The position numbers and the translations under genes are program-made. Source: Paraburkholderia haematera (GTDB lineage Bacteria; Pseudomonadota; Gammaproteobacteria; Burkholderiales; Burkholderiaceae). From it: 64,000 nucleotides of DNA. Below the pieces are notes generated by a model, which did not search any database, was not told the origin of the DNA, and saw only the letters and a list, made by a program, of their open reading frames with translations. The stretch lies in the NCBI RefSeq assembly GCF_905220975.1, contig NZ_CAJNBK010000004.1, positions 310,001 through 374,000 of the forward strand, read 5' to 3'. Each line of letters starts with the position of its first letter. Within the stretch, counting starts at the first letter, position 1. Below, in pieces: positions 44,143 to 53,251 of the stretch.

Positions 44143-45549
44143 ATGAACCTCGCTCTCTCCGAAGAACAAACCATGATTCGCGATTCGGCGGCTGACGTGC
44201 TGGCGGAGCGCAGCGCATCGGCGGCGGTGCGGCAGGCGATCGAACACAGCGCGGGCCGCGACGACGCGCTGTGGCAGACGCTCGCCAGCGAGCTCGGCTG
44301 GTGCGCGCTGACCGTGCCGGAAGCGGCGGGCGGCGCGGGGCTGGGTGCGACTGAACTCGTATTGCTGATGGAGCAGATGGGGCGGCGTCTTGCCTGCGTG
44401 CCTTATTTCAGCACGGTGTGTCTCGCGGCGACGGCGCTGGCGCAGTGCGAATCAGAGGTGGCTCGCGCATGGCTCTCGCGGATTGCGAGCGGTGAGGTGA
44501 GCGCGACGCTCGCATTGCAAGCAACGGCGGGCTTCGATGCGAGAGCGGTTTCTTCTGCCGCTGCTGCGGGCGTAGATAGGCGCACGGCTTCGGCGTACGC
44601 GGCGGCCGGCTTCGATGCACACGCGGCTTCGGCTTACGCTGCGCCCGGCTTTGACGCACGTACGGTGACGGTCTATGCAGAAGAGACGGCTCACGGTTAC
44701 CGTTTGTCCGGAACGTTGGCGCAAGTTGCCGATGGGGCGAGCGCTGATTTGGTACTGGTCCCCGCTTTGATAGCAAACGAAGCGCAAACTCTCGCGCTGT
44801 TCGAACTGAACTGCGCCGATCTTGCGGGCCTCATCCGTACGCCGCTTATCACACTGGATGCGACGCGTCCGCTGGCGCGTATCGAACTGAATGCGGTCGA
44901 CGTACCGCGTGACGCGATGCTGGCGCGGGGCAGCGAGGCGCAACGCGCGCTGTCCACCACCGCATGGTTTGCAGCATTGGCGCTGGCCGCCGAACAACTC
45001 GGCGGCGCCCAGCAATGCCTCGATCTCACGCTTGCATACACGACGGAGCGCGTGCAATTCGGCCGCGCGATCGCGTCGTTTCAGGCGATCAAACATCGAT
45101 GCGCGCAGATGATGGTCGAGATCGAAGCAGCCCGTTCGGCTGTGCTCGGCGCGGCGCAGGCGTGGGATGAGACGCGCAGTGACGTGCCCAATCAGGCGGG
45201 TGCTTCTTTGCCGCTGGATGTGCTGGCCGACATCGCCACAGCAAAAGCCACCGCCAACGACGCTTTCCGCTTTTGCGCTCAGGAGGCGATCCAACTGCAC
45301 GGCGGCGTCGGCTTCACATGGGAATACGACCCGCAACTGTATTTCAAACGCGCGCAGGCTTGCAGCGCGCAATTCGGCACGACCGCGCAGATGCTGTCGT
45401 TTATCGCGGAGCAGGTGATCGACGGTGGCGAGGCTTCGAGCGAATCGCTGCCGCTTGCCCACGCCGACCACGCACAAGCCCACGCACAAGCCCACGCACA
45501 AGCCCACGCACAAGCCCACGCACAAGCCGTCCTCGCGGGAGTCCTCTGA
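44143..45549 (+). CDS. Acyl-CoA dehydrogenase with in-frame minisatellite insertions
   Basis: This is a 468-residue dehydrogenase, about 90 longer than the family. The N-terminus (LALSEEQTMIRDSAADVLAE) and C-terminal half (RVQFGRAIASFQAIKHRCAQ; HGGVGFTWEYDPQLYFKR) are normal. The excess comes from four 13-residue repeats (residues about 130-181, G[FV]D..) in the middle domain and five HAQA units plus flanks at the C-terminus. It pairs with the FadE30-like gene that follows, likely as an alpha/beta partner in HIP-CoA side-chain dehydrogenation. Its stop and the next start overlap (TGATG). Confidence 0.8.
   Translation: MNLALSEEQTMIRDSAADVLAERSASAAVRQAIEHSAGRDDALWQTLASELGWCALTVPEAAGGAGLGATELVLLMEQMGRRLACVPYFSTVCLAATALAQCESEVARAWLSRIASGEVSATLALQATAGFDARAVSSAAAAGVDRRTASAYAAAGFDAHAASAYAAPGFDARTVTVYAEETAHGYRLSGTLAQVADGASADLVLVPALIANEAQTLALFELNCADLAGLIRTPLITLDATRPLARIELNAVDVPRDAMLARGSEAQRALSTTAWFAALALAAEQLGGAQQCLDLTLAYTTERVQFGRAIASFQAIKHRCAQMMVEIEAARSAVLGAAQAWDETRSDVPNQAGASLPLDVLADIATAKATANDAFRFCAQEAIQLHGGVGFTWEYDPQLYFKRAQACSAQFGTTAQMLSFIAEQVIDGGEASSESLPLAHADHAQAHAQAHAQAHAQAHAQAVLAGVL
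44530..44685 (+). repeat. Four 39-bp tandem repeats in the acyl-CoA dehydrogenase gene
   Basis: Four in-frame units of 13 codons: GFDARAVSSAAAA, GVDRRTASAYAAA, GFDAHAASAYAAP, GFDARTVTVYAEE. The units diverge from each other, so they arose some time ago or are under selection. They sit where the middle beta-domain would be. Confidence 0.8.
45469..45528 (+). repeat. Five perfect 12-bp tandem repeats (HAQA)5
   Basis: Five exact copies of cacgcacaagcc, in frame as His-Ala-Gln-Ala, end 21 bp before the stop of the dehydrogenase. Perfect identity suggests recent or variable expansion; copy number may differ between strains without shifting the frame. Confidence 0.9.
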
Positions 45550-46748
45550 TGAACAGCGAAACGCAACAGCAACGCTTGCGTGTGGAAGTCGCCGACTGGA
45601 TGAGCACGCATCTAAGCGACGAGTATGCCTGCCTGCAATACCGCGGCGGTCCCGGCGACGAAGAGGCCTATCCGGCGCTGCGCAAGAAATGGGAACGTGA
45701 ACTGGCAAGCGGCGGCTGGACGGGCCTCGGTTGGCCGAATGAACACGGGGGCCGTGCGATGTCCGTCGCCGACCAGGTGATCTTCCACGAGGAATACGCC
45801 CGCGCCGGTGGTCCCGGGCGCATGGGTCATATCGGCGAGGGTTTGCTTGGGCCGACCCTGATCGCATGCGGCACCGAAGACCAGCGCAAGCGCTTTCTGC
45901 CTGGCATCCTGAACGGTACGCAGTTCTGGTGCCAGGGCTATTCGGAACCGGGCGCGGGATCGGATCTCGCGAACGTCCGCACGCGTGCGGTCCGCGAAGG
46001 AAACGGCAATTGGCGCGTGCATGGCCAGAAAGTCTGGACCTCACTTGCGCACGATTCCGACTGGATCTTCGTGATCGCACGCACCGAACCGGAATCGCGG
46101 GGCAACCGCGGACTGTCGTTCCTGTTGATGCCGCTCGATCAACCCGGCATTGAGATTCGTCCGATCAAACAACTGAACGGCGGCGCGGAATTCAACGAAG
46201 TGTTTTTCGACGGTGCGCTTGCCGCCACTGAAGATCTGGTCGGCGCACCCGGCGACGGCTGGCGCATTGCGATGACGCTGCTCGGCTTCGAGCGCGGTAT
46301 GTCCACGCTCGGTCAGCAGATGCAATTCACTCGCGAACTCGAATGGGTGGTCGACGCGGCGCATGAAGCGGGCGTTGCGAACGACCCGCTGATCCGTCAA
46401 CGGATCGCGAGGGCGTGGGCGGGTTTGCGCGTGATGCGTTACAACGCGCTGCGCATGCTGGCCGGTGCTGACGGCGGCGAGAACGGCGGAGGCGCGTTGG
46501 GCCGTGAAGCGCTGATCTACAAGTACTACTGGTCGAACTGGCATCGTGAACTCGGCCAACTGGCGATGGACGTGCTCGGTCCCGACGCCAATCTGATCGA
46601 CAGCGCCGACGCAAAACGCACCCGTCTGCAGGGTGTGTTCCTGTTCTCGCGCGCCGACACGATCTACGCGGGCACCAACGAAATCCAATTGAACATCATG
46701 GCCGAGCGCGGGCTCGGCATGCCGAGAGAACCCCGAGGAACGCTATGA
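45549..46748 (+). CDS. fadE30: Acyl-CoA dehydrogenase, FadE30-like
   Basis: This is a 399-residue dehydrogenase. Its sequence follows M. tuberculosis FadE30 closely: WTGLGWPNEHGGRAMS, CQGYSEPGAGSDLANV, GQKVWTSLAHDSDW, APGDGWRIAM, FERGMSTLGQQ and the C-terminal FSRADTIYAGTNEIQLNIMA. FadE30 dehydrogenates the propionyl side chain of HIP-CoA. Start ATG 45549 overlaps the previous stop. Confidence 0.87.
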   Translation: MNSETQQQRLRVEVADWMSTHLSDEYACLQYRGGPGDEEAYPALRKKWERELASGGWTGLGWPNEHGGRAMSVADQVIFHEEYARAGGPGRMGHIGEGLLGPTLIACGTEDQRKRFLPGILNGTQFWCQGYSEPGAGSDLANVRTRAVREGNGNWRVHGQKVWTSLAHDSDWIFVIARTEPESRGNRGLSFLLMPLDQPGIEIRPIKQLNGGAEFNEVFFDGALAATEDLVGAPGDGWRIAMTLLGFERGMSTLGQQMQFTRELEWVVDAAHEAGVANDPLIRQRIARAWAGLRVMRYNALRMLAGADGGENGGGALGREALIYKYYWSNWHRELGQLAMDVLGPDANLIDSADAKRTRLQGVFLFSRADTIYAGTNEIQLNIMAERGLGMPREPRGTL

Positions 46749-47548
46749 ACGAATCCCAAACGGTGCGGACCGCGCCTGCCTATGTGCCGGGCCATCAACT
46801 TTTGGCCGGCAAATCCGTGCTGATTACGGCGGCTGCCGGTGCGGGCATCGGCTTCGCCGCCGCCAAACGCAGCGCGGAAGAAGGCTGCCGGGCGCTGTTC
46901 ATCTCTGACATCCACGAGAAGCGTCTCGCGCAAGCAGTCGAAACCTTGCGCGCCGAGACGGGTTTGCAGGCGATCTACGGGCGCTTATGCAACGTTTCGG
47001 TGGAAGAGGAGGTACGCGCGCTGGTGGCGGACGCGGAAGACAAGATGCAAGGCGTCGATGTACTGATCAACAACGCCGGGCTCGGCGGCGCGCGTCGCAT
47101 CGTCGAAATGGACGATGCCGAATGGTCGCGGGTGATCGACATTAGCCTCACCGGCACCTTCCGCATGACGCGGGCGATGTTGCCCCATATGCAGCAGCGT
47201 GGCCGTGGCGTGATCGTGAATAACGCGTCGGTGCTCGGCTGGCGTGCGCAGGCGGAACAGGCGCATTACGCGGCGGCGAAGGCCGGCGTGATGGCGCTCA
47301 CGCGCTGCTCCGCGCTCGAAGCCGCGCCGTACGGCGTGCGCATCAACGCCGTGGCGCCGAGTATTGCGCTGCACGATTTTCTGAAGAAGTCGGCTTCGGC
47401 CGATCTGCTCGATCAACTGGCGTCGCGTGAAGCATTCGGACGCGCCGCCGAAGTGTGGGAGGTAGCGAACGTGATGGTCTTTCTGGCAAGCGACTACGCG
47501 TCGTATATGACCGGCGAAGTGCTGTCGGTCAGCAGTCAGCACGCGTGA
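46745..47548 (+). CDS. ipdF: SDR, IpdF-like hydroxy-HIP-CoA dehydrogenase
   Basis: This is a 267-residue SDR. It matches Rv3559c/IpdF: TAAAGAGIGFAAAKR at the coenzyme site, NNAGLGG, NNASVLGWRAQAEQAHYAAA with the catalytic Ser/Tyr/Lys, then INAVAPSIALHDFL and the ending GEVLSVSSQHA. IpdF interconverts the 5-keto and 5-hydroxy forms of HIP-CoA. It overlaps fadE30 by ATGA and the MaoC gene by TGATG. Confidence 0.87.
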   Translation: MNESQTVRTAPAYVPGHQLLAGKSVLITAAAGAGIGFAAAKRSAEEGCRALFISDIHEKRLAQAVETLRAETGLQAIYGRLCNVSVEEEVRALVADAEDKMQGVDVLINNAGLGGARRIVEMDDAEWSRVIDISLTGTFRMTRAMLPHMQQRGRGVIVNNASVLGWRAQAEQAHYAAAKAGVMALTRCSALEAAPYGVRINAVAPSIALHDFLKKSASADLLDQLASREAFGRAAEVWEVANVMVFLASDYASYMTGEVLSVSSQHA

Positions 47549-48066
47549 TGGACAGCGTTATGAATGAAGCGCGGACTGACGCGCTGGCTGAAGTGTGCGG
47601 CAACCCGCAGCCCGCTCGCGTGTTCGCTCATCCCGACGAGCTGGTCGCCGCGATCGGCGAACGGCTCGGCGAAAGTGCGTGGATGCAGGTTGAGCAGGCG
47701 CGCATCGCGCTGTTCGCGGACGCCACGCTCGATCATCAATGGGTGCATGTGGATGCGGAACGCGCGCGGGTCGGTCCGTTCGGCGGGTGCATCGCGCATG
47801 GCTTCCTGACGCTTTCGCTCGTCAATTTCTTTCTGCCGCAAATTGTGCGTATCGACGGTGCGCGGCTCGGCGTCAATTACGGCTGCGACAAGATCCGCTT
47901 TCCCGCACCGGTGCGAGCCGGCGCGCGTATCCGCGGCGTCGGCCAGTTGCTGCGCGCCGAAGCGATCGAGGGCGGCGTGCAGGCCTGGATTCGCGTGACC
48001 GTGGAAATTGACGGCGAGACTAAACCCGGTTGCGTGGCCGACACGATCAGCCGCTACTACCTGTAG
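47548..48066 (+). CDS. MaoC-like (R)-enoyl-CoA hydratase
   Basis: This is a 172-residue hot-dog-fold hydratase. The MaoC active-site sequence [19 protein letters not shown] (Asp and His) is present, followed by [10 protein letters not shown]. It would hydrate an enoyl-CoA in one of the beta-oxidation rounds of HIP. Start ATG 47548 (MDSVMNEA) overlaps the ipdF stop; ATG 47560 is the alternative. The thiolase gene begins 40 bp later. Confidence 0.83.
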   Translation: MDSVMNEARTDALAEVCGNPQPARVFAHPDELVAAIGERLGESAWMQVEQARIALFADATLDHQWVHVDAERARVGPFGGCIAHGFLTLSLVNFFLPQIVRIDGARLGVNYGCDKIRFPAPVRAGARIRGVGQLLRAEAIEGGVQAWIRVTVEIDGETKPGCVADTISRYYL

Positions 48067-48106
48067 CACCCCGAAGAAAGCTGTAGAACCCGTAGAGGAA
48101 TATCTC

Positions 48107-49312
48107 ATGAACGAAGCGGTCATCGTCTCGGTTGCACGCACACCGATCGGCAAAGCGTATCGCGGCGTGTTCAACGACACCGAAGCGCCCGCACTTGGCG
48201 GCCACGTGGTGCGTGCCGCGGTCGAGCGCGCGCAACTCGACCCCGCCGATATCGACGACGTGTTGATGGGCTGCGCCGCGCAACAGGGCACTCAGGGCTA
48301 CAACATCGGCCGGCTCTCCGCGGCGGCGGCGGGGTTGCCGGCTTCGGTGCCGGGCATGGCGATGGACCGGATGTGCTCATCGGGTTTGATGACGATCGCG
48401 ACAGCCGCGCAGAACATCCTGTGCGGCGACGCGCGGATCGTGGTGGCGGGCGGCGTGGAGTCGATCACGCTGACGCAGAACAAGCACAAGAATGCCTACC
48501 GGGCGCGTTCGGACGCGGTGCTTGCGCATCAACCGGCCGCGTACATGGCGATGATCGAAACGGCGGAAATCGTCTCGCGCCGTTACGACATTTCGCGTGA
48601 GGCGCAGGACGAATATGCGCTGACGAGTCAGCAGCGCACGGCCGCAGCGCAGGCGGCGGGCCGCTTCGACGAGGAGATCGTGCCGTTCGATGCGCAACGC
48701 GCATTGTTTGACAAGGAAGGCAAACCGGTCGGCCACGAAAGCGTGCGCGCCACGCGCGACGAATGCAATCGCGCCGATACCAGCGCGGCCAGTCTGGCCG
48801 CGCTGAAACCGGTCTGGAGCGGCGGCGAAGCGGTCGCGCAGGGCGAGTTCATCACGGCCGGCAATGCGTCGCAATTGTCCGACGGCGCGGCGGCGGTAGT
48901 CGTGATGAGCGCAGCAGAAGCGCAGCAACGCGGCTTGAGGCCGCTCGGCATCTATCGCGGCATGGCGGTGACGGGCTGCGAAGCCGACGAAATGGGCATC
49001 GGTCCGGCGCTCGCGGTGCCGAAACTGCTGGCACGTCATCGGCTGACGGTGAACGACATCGGCCTGTGGGAAATGAACGAGGCGTTCGCGTGCCAGGTCA
49101 TTTACTGCCGCGATCAACTGCATATTCCTGCCGATCGCCTGAATGTCAACGGCGGCGCGATTTCGGTCGGCCATCCGTTTGGAATGTCCGGCACCCGTAT
49201 GACGATGCACGGTCTGCTCGAAGCGCGGCGGCGCGGCGTGCGCTATGTCGTGGTGACAATGTGCGTCGGCGGCGGAATGGGCGCCGCGGCACTCTTCGAA
49301 ACAGCGGCGTAG
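48107..49312 (+). CDS. Acetyl-CoA acetyltransferase-type thiolase
   Basis: This is a 401-residue thiolase. Nucleophile Cys in [10 protein letters not shown] (about residue 90), His in [15 protein letters not shown] and Cys in [14 protein letters not shown] precedes ATG 48107. It ends the long hsaC-to-thiolase unit and completes the set of enzymes needed for full beta-oxidation of the HIP-derived acyl chains; it may work on the side chain while FadA6 works on the ring-opened product. Confidence 0.85.
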   Translation: MNEAVIVSVARTPIGKAYRGVFNDTEAPALGGHVVRAAVERAQLDPADIDDVLMGCAAQQGTQGYNIGRLSAAAAGLPASVPGMAMDRMCSSGLMTIATAAQNILCGDARIVVAGGVESITLTQNKHKNAYRARSDAVLAHQPAAYMAMIETAEIVSRRYDISREAQDEYALTSQQRTAAAQAAGRFDEEIVPFDAQRALFDKEGKPVGHESVRATRDECNRADTSAASLAALKPVWSGGEAVAQGEFITAGNASQLSDGAAAVVVMSAAEAQQRGLRPLGIYRGMAVTGCEADEMGIGPALAVPKLLARHRLTVNDIGLWEMNEAFACQVIYCRDQLHIPADRLNVNGGAISVGHPFGMSGTRMTMHGLLEARRRGVRYVVVTMCVGGGMGAAALFETAA

Positions 49313-49323
49313 ACCGCGGTCGG

Positions 49324-49472
49324 AGCTTTGCATGGGACCAGAGTAAGGCGCTAAAGCGCCAACAGCTTTGCATGGGATCGGAGTAAGCGCTAACGTGCCA
49401 ACTCCGATCGACATCTGGTCGACAGCTCTGCATGGGACCAGAGTAAGGCGCTAAAGCGTCAACTCTGGTCGA
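49324..49472 (+). repeat. Cluster of three covarying hairpin repeats before the YCF48/RND operon
   Basis: Three copies of a unit starting near tttgcatggg. Copy 1 (49324-49363) has lost its right arm. Copy 2 pairs GATCGGAGT (49376-49384) with ACTCCGATC (49401-49409). Copy 3 pairs GACCAGAGT (49436-49444) with ACTCTGGTC (49462-49470), with an inner GGCGCT/AGCGTC stem and AA loop. A leftover right arm (ctggtcgaca) follows copy 2. GGAGAC, the ribosome site of the next gene, starts three bases after copy 3. Confidence 0.75.
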
Positions 49473-49485
49473 CAGGAGACAAAAA

Positions 49486-50484
49486 ATGAAATCGACACTA
49501 CCTGGTTTGCTGCTCTCGGCGGCCGTGCTGGGCGCGGCGCTGTTTGCGTTTTCGCCTCGCCCGGTGCCGGCTTTCGCGGCGACCACGATTCAGGCCGATC
49601 GCCTGCAGATCAATGGGCTGGCCAAAGCCGGCACGCGCCTCGTCGCAGTGGGCGAACGCGGCGTGATCCTCTTGAGCGACGACGCGGGCGCATCCTGGCG
49701 GCGAGCCGCGATGACATCCGACGAAGCGTCCGCACTCACCCAGGTGTTCTTCATCTCACCGCGTATCGGCATCGCGGTGGGGCACGACGGCTGGATCGTG
49801 CGCACCGTCGATGGCGGCGCGCATTGGAGTGAAGTGCGCTTCGAGCGTAAGCATTCGGATCCGTTGCTGTCCGTGTGGGGCAATGCGCAAGGTCTCGTGT
49901 TCGTAACCGGCAGCTTCGGCCAGCTATTCGTTTCGCACGACGCGGGCGCCACCTGGACCCAACAGAAAACACCCGCCGACGATCGCCACTTGAACGCGAT
50001 TGCAGGCGATTCGAGCGGCCGTCTGATGATCGCCGGCGAGACCGGCACACTGTTGCGTTCGACAGATAACGGTGCGACCTGGGAGAAGCGCCCGGTGCCG
50101 TACCAGGGATCGCTCTTCGGTGTGCTGAAGCTCGCCGATGGCGACTGGCTCGCGTACGGCATGCGCGGCAACGTCCTGCGCAGCACCGATCAGGGCGACA
50201 CGTGGACACATATCGATAGCCGCATCGGCACCTCCTACTTCGGCGCGGTGCAACTCGCCGACGGCGAGCTGGTGCTGGTCGGCCAGGGCGGCGCGATCGT
50301 CACCTCGCGCGATAACGGACAGAGCTTCACGGTCCGCAAGGTGGGGGGCGTGCAGAGCCTCGCGGCCGTGGTCGACGCCGGGCATGGCGAGCTTGCGCTG
50401 GGCGGAGAAGCGGGCGTGGCGTTGCTGCCAGTGTCACCCGCAGTCCAATCTCAGCACGCATCGCCCGGCGCGTCACCCTCCTGA
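49486..50484 (+). CDS. YCF48/BNR-repeat periplasmic protein
   Basis: This is a 332-residue protein with an N-terminal signal peptide (MKSTLPGLLLSAAVLGAALF, cleavage near AFA-AT). The rest is a seven-bladed propeller of YCF48/BNR type: repeated S.D.G.[AST]W signatures (SDDAGASW, TVDGGAHW, SHDAGATW, STDNGATW, STDQGDTW, SRDNGQSF). Such propellers sit next to MMPL/RND transporters in many proteobacteria that degrade hydrophobic compounds; it likely acts in the periplasm or at the membrane as an assembly or adaptor factor. It starts a two-gene unit with the RND gene. No TAGTCC-type site is upstream. Confidence 0.85.
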   Translation: MKSTLPGLLLSAAVLGAALFAFSPRPVPAFAATTIQADRLQINGLAKAGTRLVAVGERGVILLSDDAGASWRRAAMTSDEASALTQVFFISPRIGIAVGHDGWIVRTVDGGAHWSEVRFERKHSDPLLSVWGNAQGLVFVTGSFGQLFVSHDAGATWTQQKTPADDRHLNAIAGDSSGRLMIAGETGTLLRSTDNGATWEKRPVPYQGSLFGVLKLADGDWLAYGMRGNVLRSTDQGDTWTHIDSRIGTSYFGAVQLADGELVLVGQGGAIVTSRDNGQSFTVRKVGGVQSLAAVVDAGHGELALGGEAGVALLPVSPAVQSQHASPGASPS

Positions 50485-50581
50485 ACGCGCGGTTTCGTTC
50501 GCCGACATTCCATAGCGCGCTCGCCGGCTGCCGATTCGCCGCGCCCGCCGCGCTCCCCGTTGCCTTGCCGTGAGACGCATC

Positions 50582-53095
50582 ATGAACGCATCGTCCCATC
50601 CTTCTTCGTCCCGCCTTTCGCGTTTTGTCGAGCGCTGCGCCGACGCCATCATGCGGCACCGGCGCATCCTGCTGACGTTGTGCCTCGCGGTGACCGTCGC
50701 GCTGGGGTGCTCCGCGACGCGCCTGCGGCTCGATCCCGGGTTCAACAAGATGATCCCGATGCAGCACCCGTATATGCAGGTGTTCAACCGCTATGCGAGC
50801 GCCTTTCCGGGTGCCAACACGATCCTCGTGAGTCTGCGCTGGAAGGGTCACGGCGACATCTACAACCAGGCGTTCATGGACGACCTGCGTCACGCGACCG
50901 ATGACGTGTTCTTCATTCCCGGCGTGAACCGCTCGCGTGTGTTCTCGCTGTTCACGCCGAATGTGCGTTATACGGAGGTCACCGAAGCGGGCTTTCGTGG
51001 CGACGTGGTCGTGCCCGGCCAGTTCAGCAGTGCGAATCCCGACGACCTCGCCAAAGTACGCCGCAACGTGGCGCGCTCCGGGCAGATCGGCAGACTGGTC
51101 GGCAACGACCTGCATTCCGCGCTGATTCGCGCGGACCTACGCGAGACCGATCCCGTCACTGGCAAGCATCTGGATTACGGCGCGGTGGCGCGGCAACTCG
51201 AACAGATTCGCGCGCGCTATTCGAATCAGGATGTCGAAGTCGACATCATCGGTTTTGCGAAACTGGTGGGCGACGTCGAGGCGGGCATCAGCGGGGTGAT
51301 CGGCTTCTTCGCGCTCGCGTTCCTGATTACGGCGGCGTTGCTGTTCGTGTACACGCGCTCGGCGAAGACCACGGTGCTTGCGCTGTTCGTGGCGTTGCTG
51401 CCGGTGGTGTGGCTGCTCGGTGCGTTGCCGATCCTCGGCCTCGGCATCGATCCGATGTCGATTCTCGTCCCGTTCCTGATCTTCTCGATCGGCGTCTCGC
51501 ATGCCGTGCAGATGACGAATGCCTGGAAACAGGCGCTGGTTACGGGCATGTCCTCGACCGATGCGGCACGCGACGCGTTTCGTAAGCTGTTCGTGCCGGG
51601 CACGGTTGCCTTGTTGACGAATGCGCTCGGTTTCATGGTGATCATGCGGATCCAGATCGAGATCGTGCGTGAGTTAGGCGTTACGGCGTGCCTCGGCGTG
51701 CTGTTGATGATCGTCACCAACAAAGTGTTTCTACCGATCCTGTTGTCGTACACCCGGCTGGAAGCGGGCACCCTGGCGCGTGCGCAGAACCGTGCGGCGC
51801 GAGGCGGCAGCCGCCTATGGACGCGTTTCGCGATATTCGCACGGCCCGTGCCGGCGCTCGGCGTGTTCGCGATCGCGCTGCTGTTGCTGGCGTTCGGCGC
51901 AAAGGAGTCACGCAATTTGCAGATCGGCGACATCGGCGCCGGTGCGCCCGAATTGCGCAGCACCTCGCGCTACAACCTCGACAACGCGCGAATCACGAGC
52001 GAGTACAACATCGGCGTCGATGCGCTCGCGGTGATTGTCGAGACGACCGGTTTCGACGACGCCTGTCTGCACTATCCGGTGATGAGCGCGATCGAGCGCT
52101 TCGAGATGGAGATGCGCGGCGTGGCGGGCGTGCAGTCGGTGGTGAGTGTGCCTTCGCTCGCGAAGATTTCGATTGCCGCCTTCAACGAAGGCAATCCGCG
52201 CTGGGGTGCCCTGCCGCGTTCGAGCGATGGCCTCACGCAAGGCACGAGTGCGTTCGATCCGGACAACGGAATGAACACTGAGAACTGCCAGGCGATTCAG
52301 GTATTGATCTACACCACTGATCATGAGGGCAAGACGATTGCGCATATCGTCGACGAGATCAAGCGGCTGGCTGCGGCGGACCACACGCCGAATATTGCTT
52401 TCCGGCTCGCGGGCGGCAACGTCGGCGTGATGGCGGCGACCAACGAAGCGGTTGGCGATGCCGAGGTAGCGATGCTGCTGTCGATTTTTGGCGCGATCGC
52501 GTTGCTGTGCTTCGTGACGTTCCGGTCGTGGCGCGCGGTGTTGTGCATCGTCGTGCCACTGACGGTGGTGTCGATTTTGTGCAATGCGGTGATGGCGTGG
52601 CTCGGCATCGGCCTGAAGGTCGCCACCTTGCCGGTGATTACGCTGGGCGTGGGGGTGGGCGTCGACTACGGCATCTACCTGTACGAACGGTTGCAGCATG
52701 AAGTGCGCGGGGGCGCCACCTTGCCCGATGCGTTCGCGGCGGCGATGCGTCAGCGCGGCACCGCGGCCTTGTTCACGGCGGTGACCATGTTCATCGGCGT
52801 GGGGACGTGGGCGTTTTCGGCGCTCAAGTTCCAGGTGGATATGGGCGTGCTGCTTGCCTTCATGTTCCTTGTCAATCTGTTCGGCGCGGTGTTTCTGTTG
52901 CCTGCGCTGGCGGCATGGCTCGGGGTGGAGCGGGCAGAGCGGCATGCGGGCGCGCGGCTTGGCGGGGCGGACGTGCCGAATGCGGCGGATGCGCTGGATC
53001 TGCCGGCGGCGCCGGGGGCGTCTGTGCGCGGTGCTGCGTCGGCTCCTGGCGAAGTCGAGCCCGCGGCGCTCGAGCATGGTAATCCCGCGCGCTGA
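50582..53095 (+). CDS. MMPL/RND-family transporter
   Basis: This is an 837-residue inner-membrane protein with two MMPL halves, each a periplasmic loop (residues about 60-225 and 440-610) followed by five to six helices. Conserved Asp/Gly-rich helices include PFLIFSIGVSHAVQMTNAW and VGVGVDYGIYLYERL. It resembles exporters of the HpnN/MmpL group rather than drug pumps. ATG 50582 is taken; GTG 50570 would add four residues. With the YCF48 protein, and the DUF1302 and DUF1329 proteins encoded 6-9 kb away, it probably moves steroids or their products across the envelope. The C-terminal 60 residues are a low-complexity Ala/Gly tail. Confidence 0.85.
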   Translation: MNASSHPSSSRLSRFVERCADAIMRHRRILLTLCLAVTVALGCSATRLRLDPGFNKMIPMQHPYMQVFNRYASAFPGANTILVSLRWKGHGDIYNQAFMDDLRHATDDVFFIPGVNRSRVFSLFTPNVRYTEVTEAGFRGDVVVPGQFSSANPDDLAKVRRNVARSGQIGRLVGNDLHSALIRADLRETDPVTGKHLDYGAVARQLEQIRARYSNQDVEVDIIGFAKLVGDVEAGISGVIGFFALAFLITAALLFVYTRSAKTTVLALFVALLPVVWLLGALPILGLGIDPMSILVPFLIFSIGVSHAVQMTNAWKQALVTGMSSTDAARDAFRKLFVPGTVALLTNALGFMVIMRIQIEIVRELGVTACLGVLLMIVTNKVFLPILLSYTRLEAGTLARAQNRAARGGSRLWTRFAIFARPVPALGVFAIALLLLAFGAKESRNLQIGDIGAGAPELRSTSRYNLDNARITSEYNIGVDALAVIVETTGFDDACLHYPVMSAIERFEMEMRGVAGVQSVVSVPSLAKISIAAFNEGNPRWGALPRSSDGLTQGTSAFDPDNGMNTENCQAIQVLIYTTDHEGKTIAHIVDEIKRLAAADHTPNIAFRLAGGNVGVMAATNEAVGDAEVAMLLSIFGAIALLCFVTFRSWRAVLCIVVPLTVVSILCNAVMAWLGIGLKVATLPVITLGVGVGVDYGIYLYERLQHEVRGGATLPDAFAAAMRQRGTAALFTAVTMFIGVGTWAFSALKFQVDMGVLLAFMFLVNLFGAVFLLPALAAWLGVERAERHAGARLGGADVPNAADALDLPAAPGASVRGAASAPGEVEPAALEHGNPAR

Positions 53096-53112
53096 CTGGT
53101 AGCTGAAGTCCC

Positions 53113-53156
53113 TAGTCCGTCGGGACGATGAAGGCGGAGTGCGTCGCGCTTATCGT
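53113..53156 (+). promoter_or_regulatory. Candidate activator site plus -10 (kshA)
   Basis: TAGTCCGTCGGGACGATG at 53113-53130, 20 nt, then TATCGT (53151-53156). kshA starts at 53252. It lies just after the RND stop codon, giving kshA its own promoter. Confidence 0.67.
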
Positions 53157-53251
53157 CAGGCGTGAGCGCGAAAGTGTGCGTGCGCTCCGCAAGAACACTA
53201 ATGACGGCGGCTATACAGGAGCGCCGTCTTTTCCAATGGAGGAGATACGAG

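Noticed and set aside
45469..45528. CRISPR array
   Set aside because: The units are contiguous 12-mers without spacers and are in frame within a gene.
44452..46080. 542-residue minus-strand frame including a repeat-derived segment
   Set aside because: Antisense to two acyl-CoA dehydrogenases; repeat translation is a by-product.
49324..49472. Rho-independent terminators after the thiolase gene
   Set aside because: The hairpins lack T-runs and abut the ribosome site of the next gene; a leader or repeat element fits better.
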